Positions 8,867-16,565 of a stretch of 64,000 nucleotides of DNA are shown one piece after another. Each line of letters begins with the position of its first letter. The first letter of the stretch is position 1. The DNA lies in NCBI RefSeq assembly GCF_004025585.1, contig NZ_QTZO01000006.1, forward strand, positions 1 to 64,000, in the 5' to 3' direction. A program made the position numbers and the translations under genes. A model generated the notes under the pieces. That model saw only the letters and a program-made list of their open reading frames with translations. It searched no databases and was not told the origin of the DNA. The stretch is from Pseudodesulfovibrio sp. S3. Its GTDB lineage: Bacteria; Desulfobacterota; Desulfovibrionia; Desulfovibrionales; Desulfovibrionaceae.

Positions 8867-9990
8867 GCAGACTGGCCGCCATCATCCCGGCAGCGGGATT
8901 GTCGTCGCGCATGGGTGCGGCATTCAAGCCGTTGCTTCCGCTGGCAGGAGGAACCGTCGTGTCCCGGTGCGTCGAGGTCTTTCGGGCCAACGGCGTGGAG
9001 CATGTCCTGGTGGTCACGGGCAAGCGGGCTTCCGAAGTGGCTGAAGCCGCGCGCAAGGCCGGGGCCGAACCTGTTCACAATGCGGATTTCGAGCAGGGCA
9101 TGTACTCCTCGGTGCTGACGGGCGTGCAGGCCCTGGCCGGGGATGTGTCGGCATTTTTCATGCTCCCGGTGGATATGCCCCTGGTGCGGAATGAGACCGT
9201 CGATCGCCTGTTGCAGGAGTTTCAGCGGACCGAACCCTCGGTGCTGTACCCCCGGTTCAGGGGGGAGCGCGGCCATCCTCCGATCATCGGCAGGGAGCTG
9301 ATCCCCGATATCCTGACCCATGACGGTCGGGGCGGGCTGCGTGTGGTACTCGACCGGCATGAAGGGGGTGCGCGTGATCTGGACGTGGCGGATTTCGGCA
9401 CGGTGCACGACATCGACCATCCCGCCGATTACGGGCTGGCCTGTTCCCTGGCCGGGACCGAATACCCCTGCGAGGCCGAATGCCGGCAACTCTGGGAAAT
9501 GCAGTCTGTACAGGAGCACATCATCGGCCATTGCCGGGCTGTTGCAAAGGTGGCTGAAGCCTTGTGCGAGCACCTTAACGCCCGGCGCGGAGTACCGCTT
9601 CTTGACTCAGGTCTGGTGCGTGGCGCGGCCCTGACCCATGACATAGGCAAAGGCACGAAGCGGCATGAGGCCGCAGGGGCGGAACTGCTGCATCTGCACG
9701 GATTTCACGCTGCCGCCGATATCGTCGCCGCGCATTTCGACCTGACGCTTCGGCCAGAGGAGCCGATCTCGGAAAAGGAGATAGTGTTTCTGGCGGACAA
9801 GCTGGTCCGTTGCCATGCTCCGGTTTCCCTGGAGGCGCGGTACATGGAGAAGCTGAAGATGTATGCCCATGAGACGGGTGCAACAGAGGCCATACTCGGT
9901 CGCCTGGGCCGGGCCAGGGATGTGCTGGTTCGTTTCGACCGGGAGATGAACGTCCCCGCCGAACAGCTCGCCCGGGAGGCGTTGGCGTGA
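8863..9990 (+). CDS. MocA-like nucleotidyltransferase fused to an HD domain (DVU_1551 family NTP transferase)
   Basis: A 375-residue fusion. Residues ~1-195 are a MobA/MocA-type nucleotidyltransferase: AAIIPAAGLSSRMG near the start, KPLLPL, and LPVDMPLVRNETV for metal binding. Residues ~205-375 hold an HD phosphohydrolase domain (THDIGKGTKRHEAAGAELL, then AAHFDL). The ATG at 8863 overlaps the xdhC-like stop in ATGA; the longer open frame lies inside the previous gene. MOP enzymes use molybdopterin cytosine dinucleotide, so CTP:molybdopterin cytidylyltransferase activity is a reasonable inference. The HD domain may hydrolyse a nucleotide by-product, but this is not shown. Confidence 0.85.
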   Translation: MSRLAAIIPAAGLSSRMGAAFKPLLPLAGGTVVSRCVEVFRANGVEHVLVVTGKRASEVAEAARKAGAEPVHNADFEQGMYSSVLTGVQALAGDVSAFFMLPVDMPLVRNETVDRLLQEFQRTEPSVLYPRFRGERGHPPIIGRELIPDILTHDGRGGLRVVLDRHEGGARDLDVADFGTVHDIDHPADYGLACSLAGTEYPCEAECRQLWEMQSVQEHIIGHCRAVAKVAEALCEHLNARRGVPLLDSGLVRGAALTHDIGKGTKRHEAAGAELLHLHGFHAAADIVAAHFDLTLRPEEPISEKEIVFLADKLVRCHAPVSLEARYMEKLKMYAHETGATEAILGRLGRARDVLVRFDREMNVPAEQLAREALA

Positions 9991-10595
9991 TCGTGCTCCT
10001 TCGTCATGCCCGGACCAGCGGCGGCAGGGGGAGGTGCATCGGTCGGACGCCGTTGCCTCTTTCCGGCGAAGGCGTGGCTCAGGCCCTGATGTTGGAAAAA
10101 ACGTTGCGTGCCGTGCGGTTCGCCCGTTTGTGTTCAAGTCCGTCTCAGCGGGCCTTGGACACCATTGCTCCGTTGGCAGAATCGCTCCACCTGTCAGTGG
10201 AAGTGATGCCTGGATTGGATGAAATCGATATGGGTGCGTGGGAGGGATTTTCCTTCGAGGATATCCGCAAACGATCTCCCGAAGAATATGCCTTGCGGGG
10301 GAGCCGATTCGGATCATTCCGTCCGACAGGCGGCGAAAGTTTCAATGATGTGGCGGATCGGGCCATGGGGATTCTGGACGGGCTGGCTGCCGGGCCGCAG
10401 CCCGTGCTGGCGGTGACCCATGCCGGGGTTATCCGGTCCGTGCTGTGCCGGTTGACCGGCCATCCGTTGGACGATCTGTTTCATTTTGCGCCGGACAACC
10501 TGGGCTGTACGGTTCTCAGGCCGATGCAACCCGGTCACGAACTTGCCGCAACCGGGCTCTTGCCGGAAGATATCCCCTCTTTTCTTCAGTCCTAG
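9987..10595 (+). CDS. Histidine phosphatase family protein
   Basis: A 202-residue branch-1 histidine phosphatase. The catalytic motif is LLRHARTSGG, with the phosphohistidine His at about residue 7, CIGRTPLPLSGEGVAQA after it, SPSQRALDT, and the second catalytic His in VTHAGVIRSVLCRL. The GTG start overlaps the preceding stop. The substrate could be a phosphorylated cofactor intermediate given the neighbours; relation to CobC alpha-ribazole phosphatase is possible but not shown. Its stop codon overlaps the convergent DUF364 stop (CTAG at 10592-10595). Confidence 0.8.
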   Translation: MIVLLRHARTSGGRGRCIGRTPLPLSGEGVAQALMLEKTLRAVRFARLCSSPSQRALDTIAPLAESLHLSVEVMPGLDEIDMGAWEGFSFEDIRKRSPEEYALRGSRFGSFRPTGGESFNDVADRAMGILDGLAAGPQPVLAVTHAGVIRSVLCRLTGHPLDDLFHFAPDNLGCTVLRPMQPGHELAATGLLPEDIPSFLQS

Positions 10596-11317
10596 CAGCT
10601 CTGTGGGCAGAACCGGCTCCAGCCCATGAGGCTGGCGGCTCCGGCAATGGTCGTGCCGTAGAACAGCACGGGCTTGTCGGTGAGGAACAGGTCGATGGAG
10701 TCGTTGGCCAGGGTGGTGCCGGTAACGAGCAGCAGGTCGCACCAGTCGATGGCGTCCTGTGTTGCGTCGCCGTCTTCCACGAAAACCCCATGGGTGGTCT
10801 TGCCCACGTTGTCGGGATCAAGGTCGATGAGCCGCACTTGGGTTTTTGAACTCAACGCCTGGGCCAGCGCAGGCTGGTACCCGATGATGGTGATTCGGCA
10901 GGTGCCGTGTTCCGCGCAGATGTGGTCGAATACGGTTTGCGCGCACAGCTTGGGACCGGCGTCCTTGCAGTGGATCGTGTGCTCGGCCGACCCCAGGGAT
11001 CGGGCTACGGCATTGAGGGTGGACACGAACACGGCGCGGTTGAAGTTGTTGTCCAGGGGCAGGGCCGCCACCTGGCTCAGGGTGCCCTTGAAATTGCCGT
11101 ATTGGTCGGTGAAGGCCTGACCCCGTGCGCCGCGAAAGTTGGATTCCATCAATTTTTCCTTGCCCTTCTGAATGGGAAAGTCGGTCTCTTCCGGGTTGCC
11201 GATGGCTTGCTCGACGGTCAAGGGACCTGCCGACACGGTGATGGGTTCGGCCAGGATGTCTTCCCTGGTCCAGAGTTCTATGGCCTTGTCGCGGACGGTT
11301 TCGAGTATTGTTTTCAT
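10592..11317 (-). CDS. DUF364 domain protein (putative heavy-metal chelation)
   Basis: A 241-residue protein resembling the DUF364 / putative heavy-metal-chelation domain, with a Rossmann-like tail (TIIGYQPALAQAL, DLLLVTGTTLANDSIDLFL, VLFYGTTIAGAASLMG) and a C-terminal FCPQSC. I start at the ATG at 11317, just after modB; the open frame runs further 5' into modB. It is the third gene of a modA-modB-DUF364 operon, in the place where modC would normally sit. It has no Walker motifs, so it is not the missing ATPase. A role in molybdate/tungstate handling is inferred only from position. Confidence 0.7.
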   Translation of the reverse strand: MKTILETVRDKAIELWTREDILAEPITVSAGPLTVEQAIGNPEETDFPIQKGKEKLMESNFRGARGQAFTDQYGNFKGTLSQVAALPLDNNFNRAVFVSTLNAVARSLGSAEHTIHCKDAGPKLCAQTVFDHICAEHGTCRITIIGYQPALAQALSSKTQVRLIDLDPDNVGKTTHGVFVEDGDATQDAIDWCDLLLVTGTTLANDSIDLFLTDKPVLFYGTTIAGAASLMGWSRFCPQSC

Positions 11318-11324
11318 GGGGTTC

Positions 11325-11993
11325 CTATACAGCGGAAAGGCGTTTGAGTGCAATGAAAATGGACAGGGAAAAGAGCCCGATGACAGCGGACATGACCAAT
11401 GCGCGGTCGAATTCCCCGCTGAACACGGCATTGTATATTTCGAGGGACAGGGTGTTGGTCTTGCCGATGATGTTGCCGCCGAGCATCAGGGTGATGCCCA
11501 CTTCGCCCAAAGATCGACCCAGGGCGAGAAACCATCCCGAAGCCACATTGCGCCGGACATTGGGCAGCAACACCAGCCAGAAGGTCTGCCAGTCGGTTTT
11601 TCCCAGGACCTGCGAGACTTCGCCCAGCCGTTGCACGTCTCCCCGGAGGGCCGCTTCCACGGGTTTGACCATGAGCGGTAGCCCGGCCACGAATGACGCC
11701 AGGACAATGCCCGGGAAGCTGAAGACGATGTCCACGGGGAGCATCCGCCCTGCCATGCCGGCCCGTCCCAGCAACATGAGCAGGATGAACCCCGTGGCTA
11801 TGGGAGGGAATACCAGGGGGAGCGTCACCAGGAAATCGACCACCGAGCGCATCATGCCTTTGCCGGATGTCAGATAATATCCGAGAAGGATGCCGCTGAC
11901 CAGGTGCAGCGAACCGGCGGCGACAAGTACTTTCAAGGTGAGCCACAACGGGCCGGTTGTTTGCGGCTGGGTCAATATCCCTATGAAGTCCAT
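11325..11993 (-). CDS. modB: Molybdate/tungstate ABC transporter permease
   Basis: A 222-residue inner-membrane permease with about five hydrophobic segments and a typical EAA loop ending LGRSLGEVGITLMLGGNI. PLVFPPIATGFILLMLLGR is typical of ModB. It lies 3 nt after modA and just before the DUF364 gene. A cognate ATPase (modC) is not adjacent and must be supplied from elsewhere. Tungstate rather than molybdate specificity cannot be excluded, since a TunR-like regulator is divergently encoded. Confidence 0.85.
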   Translation of the reverse strand: MDFIGILTQPQTTGPLWLTLKVLVAAGSLHLVSGILLGYYLTSGKGMMRSVVDFLVTLPLVFPPIATGFILLMLLGRAGMAGRMLPVDIVFSFPGIVLASFVAGLPLMVKPVEAALRGDVQRLGEVSQVLGKTDWQTFWLVLLPNVRRNVASGWFLALGRSLGEVGITLMLGGNIIGKTNTLSLEIYNAVFSGEFDRALVMSAVIGLFSLSIFIALKRLSAV

Positions 11994-11996
11994 TGG

Positions 11997-12725
11997 TTAA
12001 AGTCCGTTTTGCTCAATGATTTTTTTGGCTTCGGGGGTTTGGAGAAAGTCCAGAAACGACTTGGCCTGGTCCATGTCCGTGCAGTCGTCCAGTACGCCCG
12101 CAATGATGTATATGGGGGAATACGCGTTTTCATCCAGGACGATGAAACCGCCGAGCTTGTCCTTCACATTCAGTGCATGGGTGAGATTGAGGAATCCCAT
12201 GTCCACTTCATTGGTGGTCAGGTAGGAAAAAACCTGGGGAATGGTGGCCACTTCGATCAGCCGGGGCTGGATGGCCGGGAGTCTGCCGGTGGATTGCAGG
12301 AATTCCCGTGCGGCCTTGCCGTAGATGGCCTTCTTGGTATCCGGCATGGCGATGCGTCCGGCCTTGTCGTTGTCCAGGTCTTCAAGTTTGGAAAATTGGG
12401 AGGATTTGGCAAAGGCCAGGACCAGTTTGCCGCGTCCGAGTTTCTGCCGGGTGGTCATGGGCAGTCCTGCCTTGACCAGGAAATTTTCGTCGCCCAGCAC
12501 GATGTCGACCTTGCCGCTTTCCTTGGCCAGCGTGGTCACGCGTGCCATGTTCCCGTAAATGAGGTCCAGGGTTTGGCCGGTTTTCTGCGTGTAGGCGTCG
12601 TTGAGTGCATTGACCATTTTCTTGTATCCCGCACCGGAAGCGAGGACGAGGCTTTCCGCCGCGGCCGCCGTTGCCAATGCGGCAATGATCAGGGCGGCGA
12701 TGACGAGGGATCGAACGAAATGCAT
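11997..12725 (-). CDS. modA: Molybdate/tungstate ABC transporter periplasmic binding protein
   Basis: A 242-residue ModA-type protein. The start at 12725 gives a signal peptide (MHFVRSLVIAALIIAALA, cleavage near AAA-ES) and has AAGGAG upstream; the open frame continues 5' but upstream lies leader DNA. LVLASGAGYKKMVNALND opens the first lobe and the protein ends FLQTPEAKKIIEQNGL, typical of the family. It leads the modA-modB-DUF364 operon. Its 5' leader holds a large inverted repeat (12828-12872), a candidate operator for the divergent TunR. Confidence 0.85.
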   Translation of the reverse strand: MHFVRSLVIAALIIAALATAAAAESLVLASGAGYKKMVNALNDAYTQKTGQTLDLIYGNMARVTTLAKESGKVDIVLGDENFLVKAGLPMTTRQKLGRGKLVLAFAKSSQFSKLEDLDNDKAGRIAMPDTKKAIYGKAAREFLQSTGRLPAIQPRLIEVATIPQVFSYLTTNEVDMGFLNLTHALNVKDKLGGFIVLDENAYSPIYIIAGVLDDCTDMDQAKSFLDFLQTPEAKKIIEQNGL

Positions 12726-12827
12726 GGGGGTTCTCCTTAAGGGTAAGAGGGTGCAGCGTGGGGGCGGACCAGGTCGGGGGGCACATCTGCCGGTCAATAT
12801 CCCTGCTGCAATGCCGTGCCGGACTGT

Positions 12828-12872
12828 CCCGTGTGACGGCAGGTCCAATGGGATTGCCTGCCATCACACGGG
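12828..12872. promoter_or_regulatory. Large inverted repeat between modA and tunR (candidate TunR operator or leader hairpin)
   Basis: Two 16-nt arms (12828-12843 and 12857-12872), complementary except one central C/A position, flank a 13-nt spacer. The half-site is CCCGTGTGA/TCACACGGG followed by GGCAGG/CCTGCC. It abuts the tunR -35 box and is within about 105-150 nt upstream of modA, so it could be an operator for both genes. In modA mRNA it could also form a very stable hairpin. Confidence 0.6.
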
Positions 12873-12901
12873 TTGTGTCATGTTCACAATTCACCTATAA
12901 T
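12873..12901 (+). promoter_or_regulatory. Predicted sigma-70 promoter of tunR
   Basis: -35 TTGTGT (12873-12878), a 17-nt spacer and -10 TATAAT (12896-12901). The -35 overlaps a smaller dyad TTGTG-N7-CACAA (12873-12889), so a bound dimer there would block the promoter. Confidence 0.6.
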
Positions 12902-12924
12902 TTGTAGTGTTATGTAGCAACCTC

Positions 12925-12950
12925 GTCACGTAAACATGTGAACGCGTGAC
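12925..12950. promoter_or_regulatory. Inverted repeat GTCACG-N14-CGTGAC before tunR
   Basis: Perfect 6-nt arms at 12925-12930 and 12945-12950, downstream of the predicted tunR promoter and just before the start codon. Candidate autoregulatory site; the GTCAC/GTGAC core resembles parts of the larger repeat upstream. Confidence 0.4.
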
Positions 12951-12969
12951 TATCCATGGGATTATGATC

Positions 12970-14031
12970 ATGAACGACGTCAAGTCATCCGGCAAGGTGT
13001 GTCCACGCGAATTCTTCAGCGTCTCGGATCAGGTAAGCTATCTTGAGCCGTCCCAGTTGCGGGCCTTTGAAGAGGCATTCGTGCGGTGGAAGAATTCGGC
13101 CAGCCGCATGGACAGCGTCAGGGCCAGGACGCGCATGTGGCTTATCTTCATGTTGCTGCGGCATACCGGCGCCCGTTTGGGCGAGATACTCTCTCTGGAT
13201 GACGCCGCGGCGTTCGATTCCTCCGGTCCGTTCGTCCGCCTCGGCCGAGAGGATCGGGTGCGCGAAGTCCCGCTGCCCGAAGAATTGTTCTCGGAGATAG
13301 TTACGGTGCAGGAAAGCCCTGTGGGCTGCGGTCTGCGGGGGGAGCTGTTTCAGGTCGACCAGGGATATTTTCGGCGCATCTGTTACGCCCGCGGCAAGGA
13401 GTGCGGTCTGGCCAAGGACCAGGTGTGTCCCAATGCCCTGCGCAACACCCGAGCCGTGGAAATGCTGAGAGGGGGCGTGCCCATTACCGTCGTCAAGGAC
13501 GTCCTCGGACAGTCCTCCCTTGATCTGACGGCCAACTTCCAGCAGTTCTCTCCGGGAGACGTTCACTCCATCGTGCGTAGCGCCCACCAGGCCATGCGCA
13601 AGCGGACCAGCGCCAGAAACTCGTTTGTGGGGCATGTGGTGTCGATCGTGAGCGATGTGGTCATGGCAGAGGTGGTCATGGAAACACGGGGCGGAAACCG
13701 AATCCACGCCGTCATCACCATGGACAGCTTGCGTAATTTGAAACTCGCGGAAGGAAGTCCGGTCGTTGCCACGGTCAAGGCTCCCCTGGTGAATGTCCTG
13801 AAATCAGAGCATCCGCTGACGGGCAGCGCGCGAAACAGGCTCAAGGCAAAGGTCTTGCGGGTCATCGGGACGCCGGTACTGTCGGAAGTCATGGGGCGAC
13901 TGCCGGACGGCAGTGATGTCTGCGCGCTGATATCGGCCGAAAGCGCCGCCGAACTCGCCCTGGAGCCGGGGGCCGAGGTCGAGTTCTGGTTCAAGGCCCT
14001 GTCCGTGGTTTTGAATACGGTCCAGCTTTAA
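12970..14031 (+). CDS. tunR: TunR-type tungstate/molybdate-responsive regulator (inactive recombinase fold plus two TOBE domains)
   Basis: A 353-residue protein. Residues ~1-200 resemble the catalytic domain of tyrosine recombinases, with LRHTGARLGEILSL carrying the first Arg (~69). The other catalytic residues are changed: HxxR is N155-x-x-R158, the GH motif is GQ (Q181), and the nucleophilic Tyr position is Phe (F190). Two TOBE oxyanion-binding domains follow (about 222-280 and 290-353). This architecture is that of TunR, described in sulfate reducers as a tungstate-responsive regulator of Mo/W transport. It is divergent from modA. Start choice between 12946, 12964 and 12970 is uncertain as no strong ribosome binding site is visible. 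Confidence 0.85.
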   Translation: MNDVKSSGKVCPREFFSVSDQVSYLEPSQLRAFEEAFVRWKNSASRMDSVRARTRMWLIFMLLRHTGARLGEILSLDDAAAFDSSGPFVRLGREDRVREVPLPEELFSEIVTVQESPVGCGLRGELFQVDQGYFRRICYARGKECGLAKDQVCPNALRNTRAVEMLRGGVPITVVKDVLGQSSLDLTANFQQFSPGDVHSIVRSAHQAMRKRTSARNSFVGHVVSIVSDVVMAEVVMETRGGNRIHAVITMDSLRNLKLAEGSPVVATVKAPLVNVLKSEHPLTGSARNRLKAKVLRVIGTPVLSEVMGRLPDGSDVCALISAESAAELALEPGAEVEFWFKALSVVLNTVQL

Positions 14032-14119
14032 AAGACTGCCAATCCCTGGCAACACGCCGTCGGTATAGTCTTTGATGCCTGACGGTCTTCAGGATGCGGT
14101 ATTCGAACCCGTTCCTTCG

Positions 14120-14764
14120 TCATGCTGCGGGGCGCATCCTTTCCACAACGTCATCCGGTTCGTTCGCCTTTTCGAACATGGTGTCTATCCTGTTCGAGAT
14201 CCTGCCGAGCAGGTGGGGATCGTGACTGATGGCCAACACCCCGACATTCCGCGACTTTGCCCAGCCGAGTACCGCGTCCCAGATCAGGGCCTGCGTGTTC
14301 GGGTCGAGCATCGCGGTCATCTCATCCGCTATGAGGAAACGGGTCTGCGGCGTCATGGCCCTGGCCAGTGCGAGGCGTTGCAGTTCGCCCCCGGAAAGTT
14401 CGTGGGGATAGCGGGACAGCCATCGCGGGTCTATGTTCAGCAGCTCCAGTGTCTTTATGTCGGGAGTGTGCCCTTCGGCGATGACATCCTTGAGTTTCCA
14501 GCGGGGATTGATGGCCATTTCCGGGTGTTGAAACAGCAGTTGCACCGGGTTGAACGTGTTGCAGGGCAAGGGGCCGAGATTGTAGGTCACCGAACCCCGT
14601 TGCGCCGTCAGGTATCCGGCAAGAATCTTGGCCAGGGTGGATTTCCCCTGTCCGCTGGGTCCGGGGAGCCCGACCACTTCACCGGGGCCGAGCGTGAAGC
14701 TGGTCCCGTCCAGTATCCACGGGCCGTTGTCGTAGCGAAACGCGATGTCTGTGGCCTTAAGCAC
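14120..14764 (-). CDS. ABC transporter ATP-binding protein, second ATPase (DppF/NikE-type)
   Basis: A 214-residue ATPase, short for the family (usually 250-330). Walker A is GPSGQGKST near residue 36, the signature LSGGELQRLALARA and Walker B FLIADEMTAMLD (family usually has DEPxxxLD; here Met replaces Pro). It starts with GTG at 14764 and overlaps the preceding ATPase gene by 8 nt. It lacks the long C-terminal oligopeptide domain seen in the other ATPase. It is the last gene of the five-gene importer and converges on tunR across an 88-nt gap with only weak hairpins. Confidence 0.85.
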   Translation of the reverse strand: MLKATDIAFRYDNGPWILDGTSFTLGPGEVVGLPGPSGQGKSTLAKILAGYLTAQRGSVTYNLGPLPCNTFNPVQLLFQHPEMAINPRWKLKDVIAEGHTPDIKTLELLNIDPRWLSRYPHELSGGELQRLALARAMTPQTRFLIADEMTAMLDPNTQALIWDAVLGWAKSRNVGVLAISHDPHLLGRISNRIDTMFEKANEPDDVVERMRPAA

Positions 14765-15683
14765 GGCAGCACCTCACCTGGTTTGTGCCGACACTGCGAA
14801 GCGGTTGCTCGGCAGTGCGGCATTGTTCGGTTCCCTGCGGGCAGCGCGAGTGGAAGATGCAGCCCTCGATGGTCTCGAAATCCTTGGGTTGGTTCCCTTT
14901 CAGAAAGGTGAATTCCTGTTGCGGGAGCGCACTCCACAGTGCTCGTGTATACGGGTGCATGAGCGTTCCGTTATCCTTGAAACTGGCGGCGGGAACGACC
15001 TCGACCGTGGTCCCGGCGTAAATGACGGCGACCCGGTCGGCGATGCCCAGAACGGCATCAAGGTCGTGGCTGATGAGCATGACCGATTTACCGGAGTCTG
15101 CCAGCTCCCTGAGATGGGACAGGGATTGCTTCGCCACCCTGGGGTCCAGCCCGGTGGTCGGTTCGTCCGCAATGAGCAGACTGGCATCCCCTGCGGTGGC
15201 CGTGGCGGTCAGCACGCGTCTTGCCATGCCGCCGGAAACCTGGAAGGGAAAGAGGCTCTTGACGGCATCCTGGAGTTTGTAGCGTGAAAATGCCTTGTTC
15301 GTGCTTTCCGATGCGGTGCAGCAGCATTTGCCGCTCAGTCTCGCTGCCCGGAAAACCTGCTTGCCGACCCGTGCTAGCGGGTTGAGGTAGGCGACGGACT
15401 GCGGAATGAGGGATATTTCCTTTCCTCGCAGCGTGCGTATCCGGCGGCCGTCGAGCTGTTCGTTCTTGAACAGGATTTCTCCGCTCAATCTGGCATTATG
15501 CGGCAGCAGCCCCAGTATGGCATGGGCAAGGAGGCTTTTCCCGGAACCGCTGGAGCCTATCACGGCGACGATTTCTCCTGCTTGGATATTCAGGGAGAGG
15601 TCGCGTACGGGCCGGACGGATTGTTTTTTCCATTTCCCATCGTATTGGCTGAACTCGATGGAAAGGTTTTTGACATCAAGCAT
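14757..15683 (-). CDS. ABC transporter ATP-binding protein, first ATPase (DppD/NikD-type)
   Basis: A 308-residue ATPase with Walker A GSSGSGKSL near residue 43, signature VSGGMARRVL, Walker B LLIADEPTTGLD and the C-terminal Cys-containing oligopeptide/dipeptide domain (CIFHSRCPQGTEQC). The SGGMARR signature departs from the usual SGGMRQR. An unusual CCC triplet occurs near residue 125 and CC again near the C-terminus. It is 3 nt downstream of the permease gene and overlaps the second ATPase gene. Confidence 0.88.
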   Translation of the reverse strand: MLDVKNLSIEFSQYDGKWKKQSVRPVRDLSLNIQAGEIVAVIGSSGSGKSLLAHAILGLLPHNARLSGEILFKNEQLDGRRIRTLRGKEISLIPQSVAYLNPLARVGKQVFRAARLSGKCCCTASESTNKAFSRYKLQDAVKSLFPFQVSGGMARRVLTATATAGDASLLIADEPTTGLDPRVAKQSLSHLRELADSGKSVMLISHDLDAVLGIADRVAVIYAGTTVEVVPAASFKDNGTLMHPYTRALWSALPQQEFTFLKGNQPKDFETIEGCIFHSRCPQGTEQCRTAEQPLRSVGTNQVRCCRA

Positions 15684-15686
15684 CTC

Positions 15687-16565
15687 TTACTCCTGACTGG
15701 TTCTGGGGTCGGTTATGATCCGCAGATTGTTGCCCAGAACGTCGAACAATTTTACCGTGACGACCAGGGAAAGGCCCGGAAGAATGGCCAGCCACCAGTA
15801 TCCGGTGGACAGGTGCCGCATGGATTCTGCCAGCAGGATGCCGATGGACGGATTGTGGGGCGAAAGGCCGAATCCGAGAAAGGTCAGTCCGGCGGCATGG
15901 AGAATGGCATGGGGGAAAAGCAGGATCAACCCTATGACGAATTGGGGGAAGATGTGCGGCAGCATGTGTCTGCGCGCTATCCACCAGGGCGTTTTCCCCA
16001 TTTTTTTGGCCACGTGGATGAACTCGGCGCTTCGCAGCTGCAGCACTTCGGCCCGGATGATTCGGGCCAGTCTGGGCCAATGGGATACCGCCACGGCGAT
16101 GATGACGCCCGTTGCTCCGCCGCCGCAGGCAAAGGAAACGAGAATGAGCAGGACCAGATGGGGCGTGGCCATGACCAGGTCGATGATGGCCGAAACCACG
16201 GCATCGGTTTTCGGGCCGAGCGTGGCCGCCGCAAGACCCAGGATCACGGAAACCAGGGAACTGATCGTCGCGGCCAGGAGTCCGATGGACAGGCTTCGGC
16301 ACAACCCTTTTACGGTTCTGACCAGCATGTCGCGGCCCAGCCAATCCGTTCCGAAGGGGTACTCCAGGCATGGGGCCAGCTTGCGGTGCAGGAAATCCGT
16401 GCCCAGTCCTGAGTCGCTCATCCAGAGGGCCGCCAGGGTCAGCGTGGCGAAATAGACGATACAGAATCCAAGGACCCATACGGCTCTGTGCCGGGCGTCA
16501 CCAAGGCGAAGCTTGTCTAAAAGAGTGCCCATGTGCATGGGAAGCGTTGCGCTGTGACCGGTCAT
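15687..16565 (-). CDS. ABC transporter permease, NikC/DppC-type
   Basis: A 292-residue membrane permease. The N-terminal membrane segment (AVWVLGFCIVYFATLTLAAL) is followed by FGTDWLGRDMLVRTVKG, a hallmark of DppC/NikC proteins. The C-terminal part has HMLPHIFPQFVIGLILLFP and LTFLGFGLSPHNPSIGILL. The start at 16565 overlaps the preceding permease stop by 4 nt; the longer open frame would lie entirely inside that gene and is rejected. It pairs with the NikB-type permease to form the channel. Confidence 0.88.
   Translation of the reverse strand: MTGHSATLPMHMGTLLDKLRLGDARHRAVWVLGFCIVYFATLTLAALWMSDSGLGTDFLHRKLAPCLEYPFGTDWLGRDMLVRTVKGLCRSLSIGLLAATISSLVSVILGLAAATLGPKTDAVVSAIIDLVMATPHLVLLILVSFACGGGATGVIIAVAVSHWPRLARIIRAEVLQLRSAEFIHVAKKMGKTPWWIARRHMLPHIFPQFVIGLILLFPHAILHAAGLTFLGFGLSPHNPSIGILLAESMRHLSTGYWWLAILPGLSLVVTVKLFDVLGNNLRIITDPRTSQE

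Noticed and set aside
12970-14031. Integrase of a mobile element
   Set aside because: Catalytic His, His and Tyr positions are replaced and two TOBE domains follow; no attachment sites or element genes nearby.
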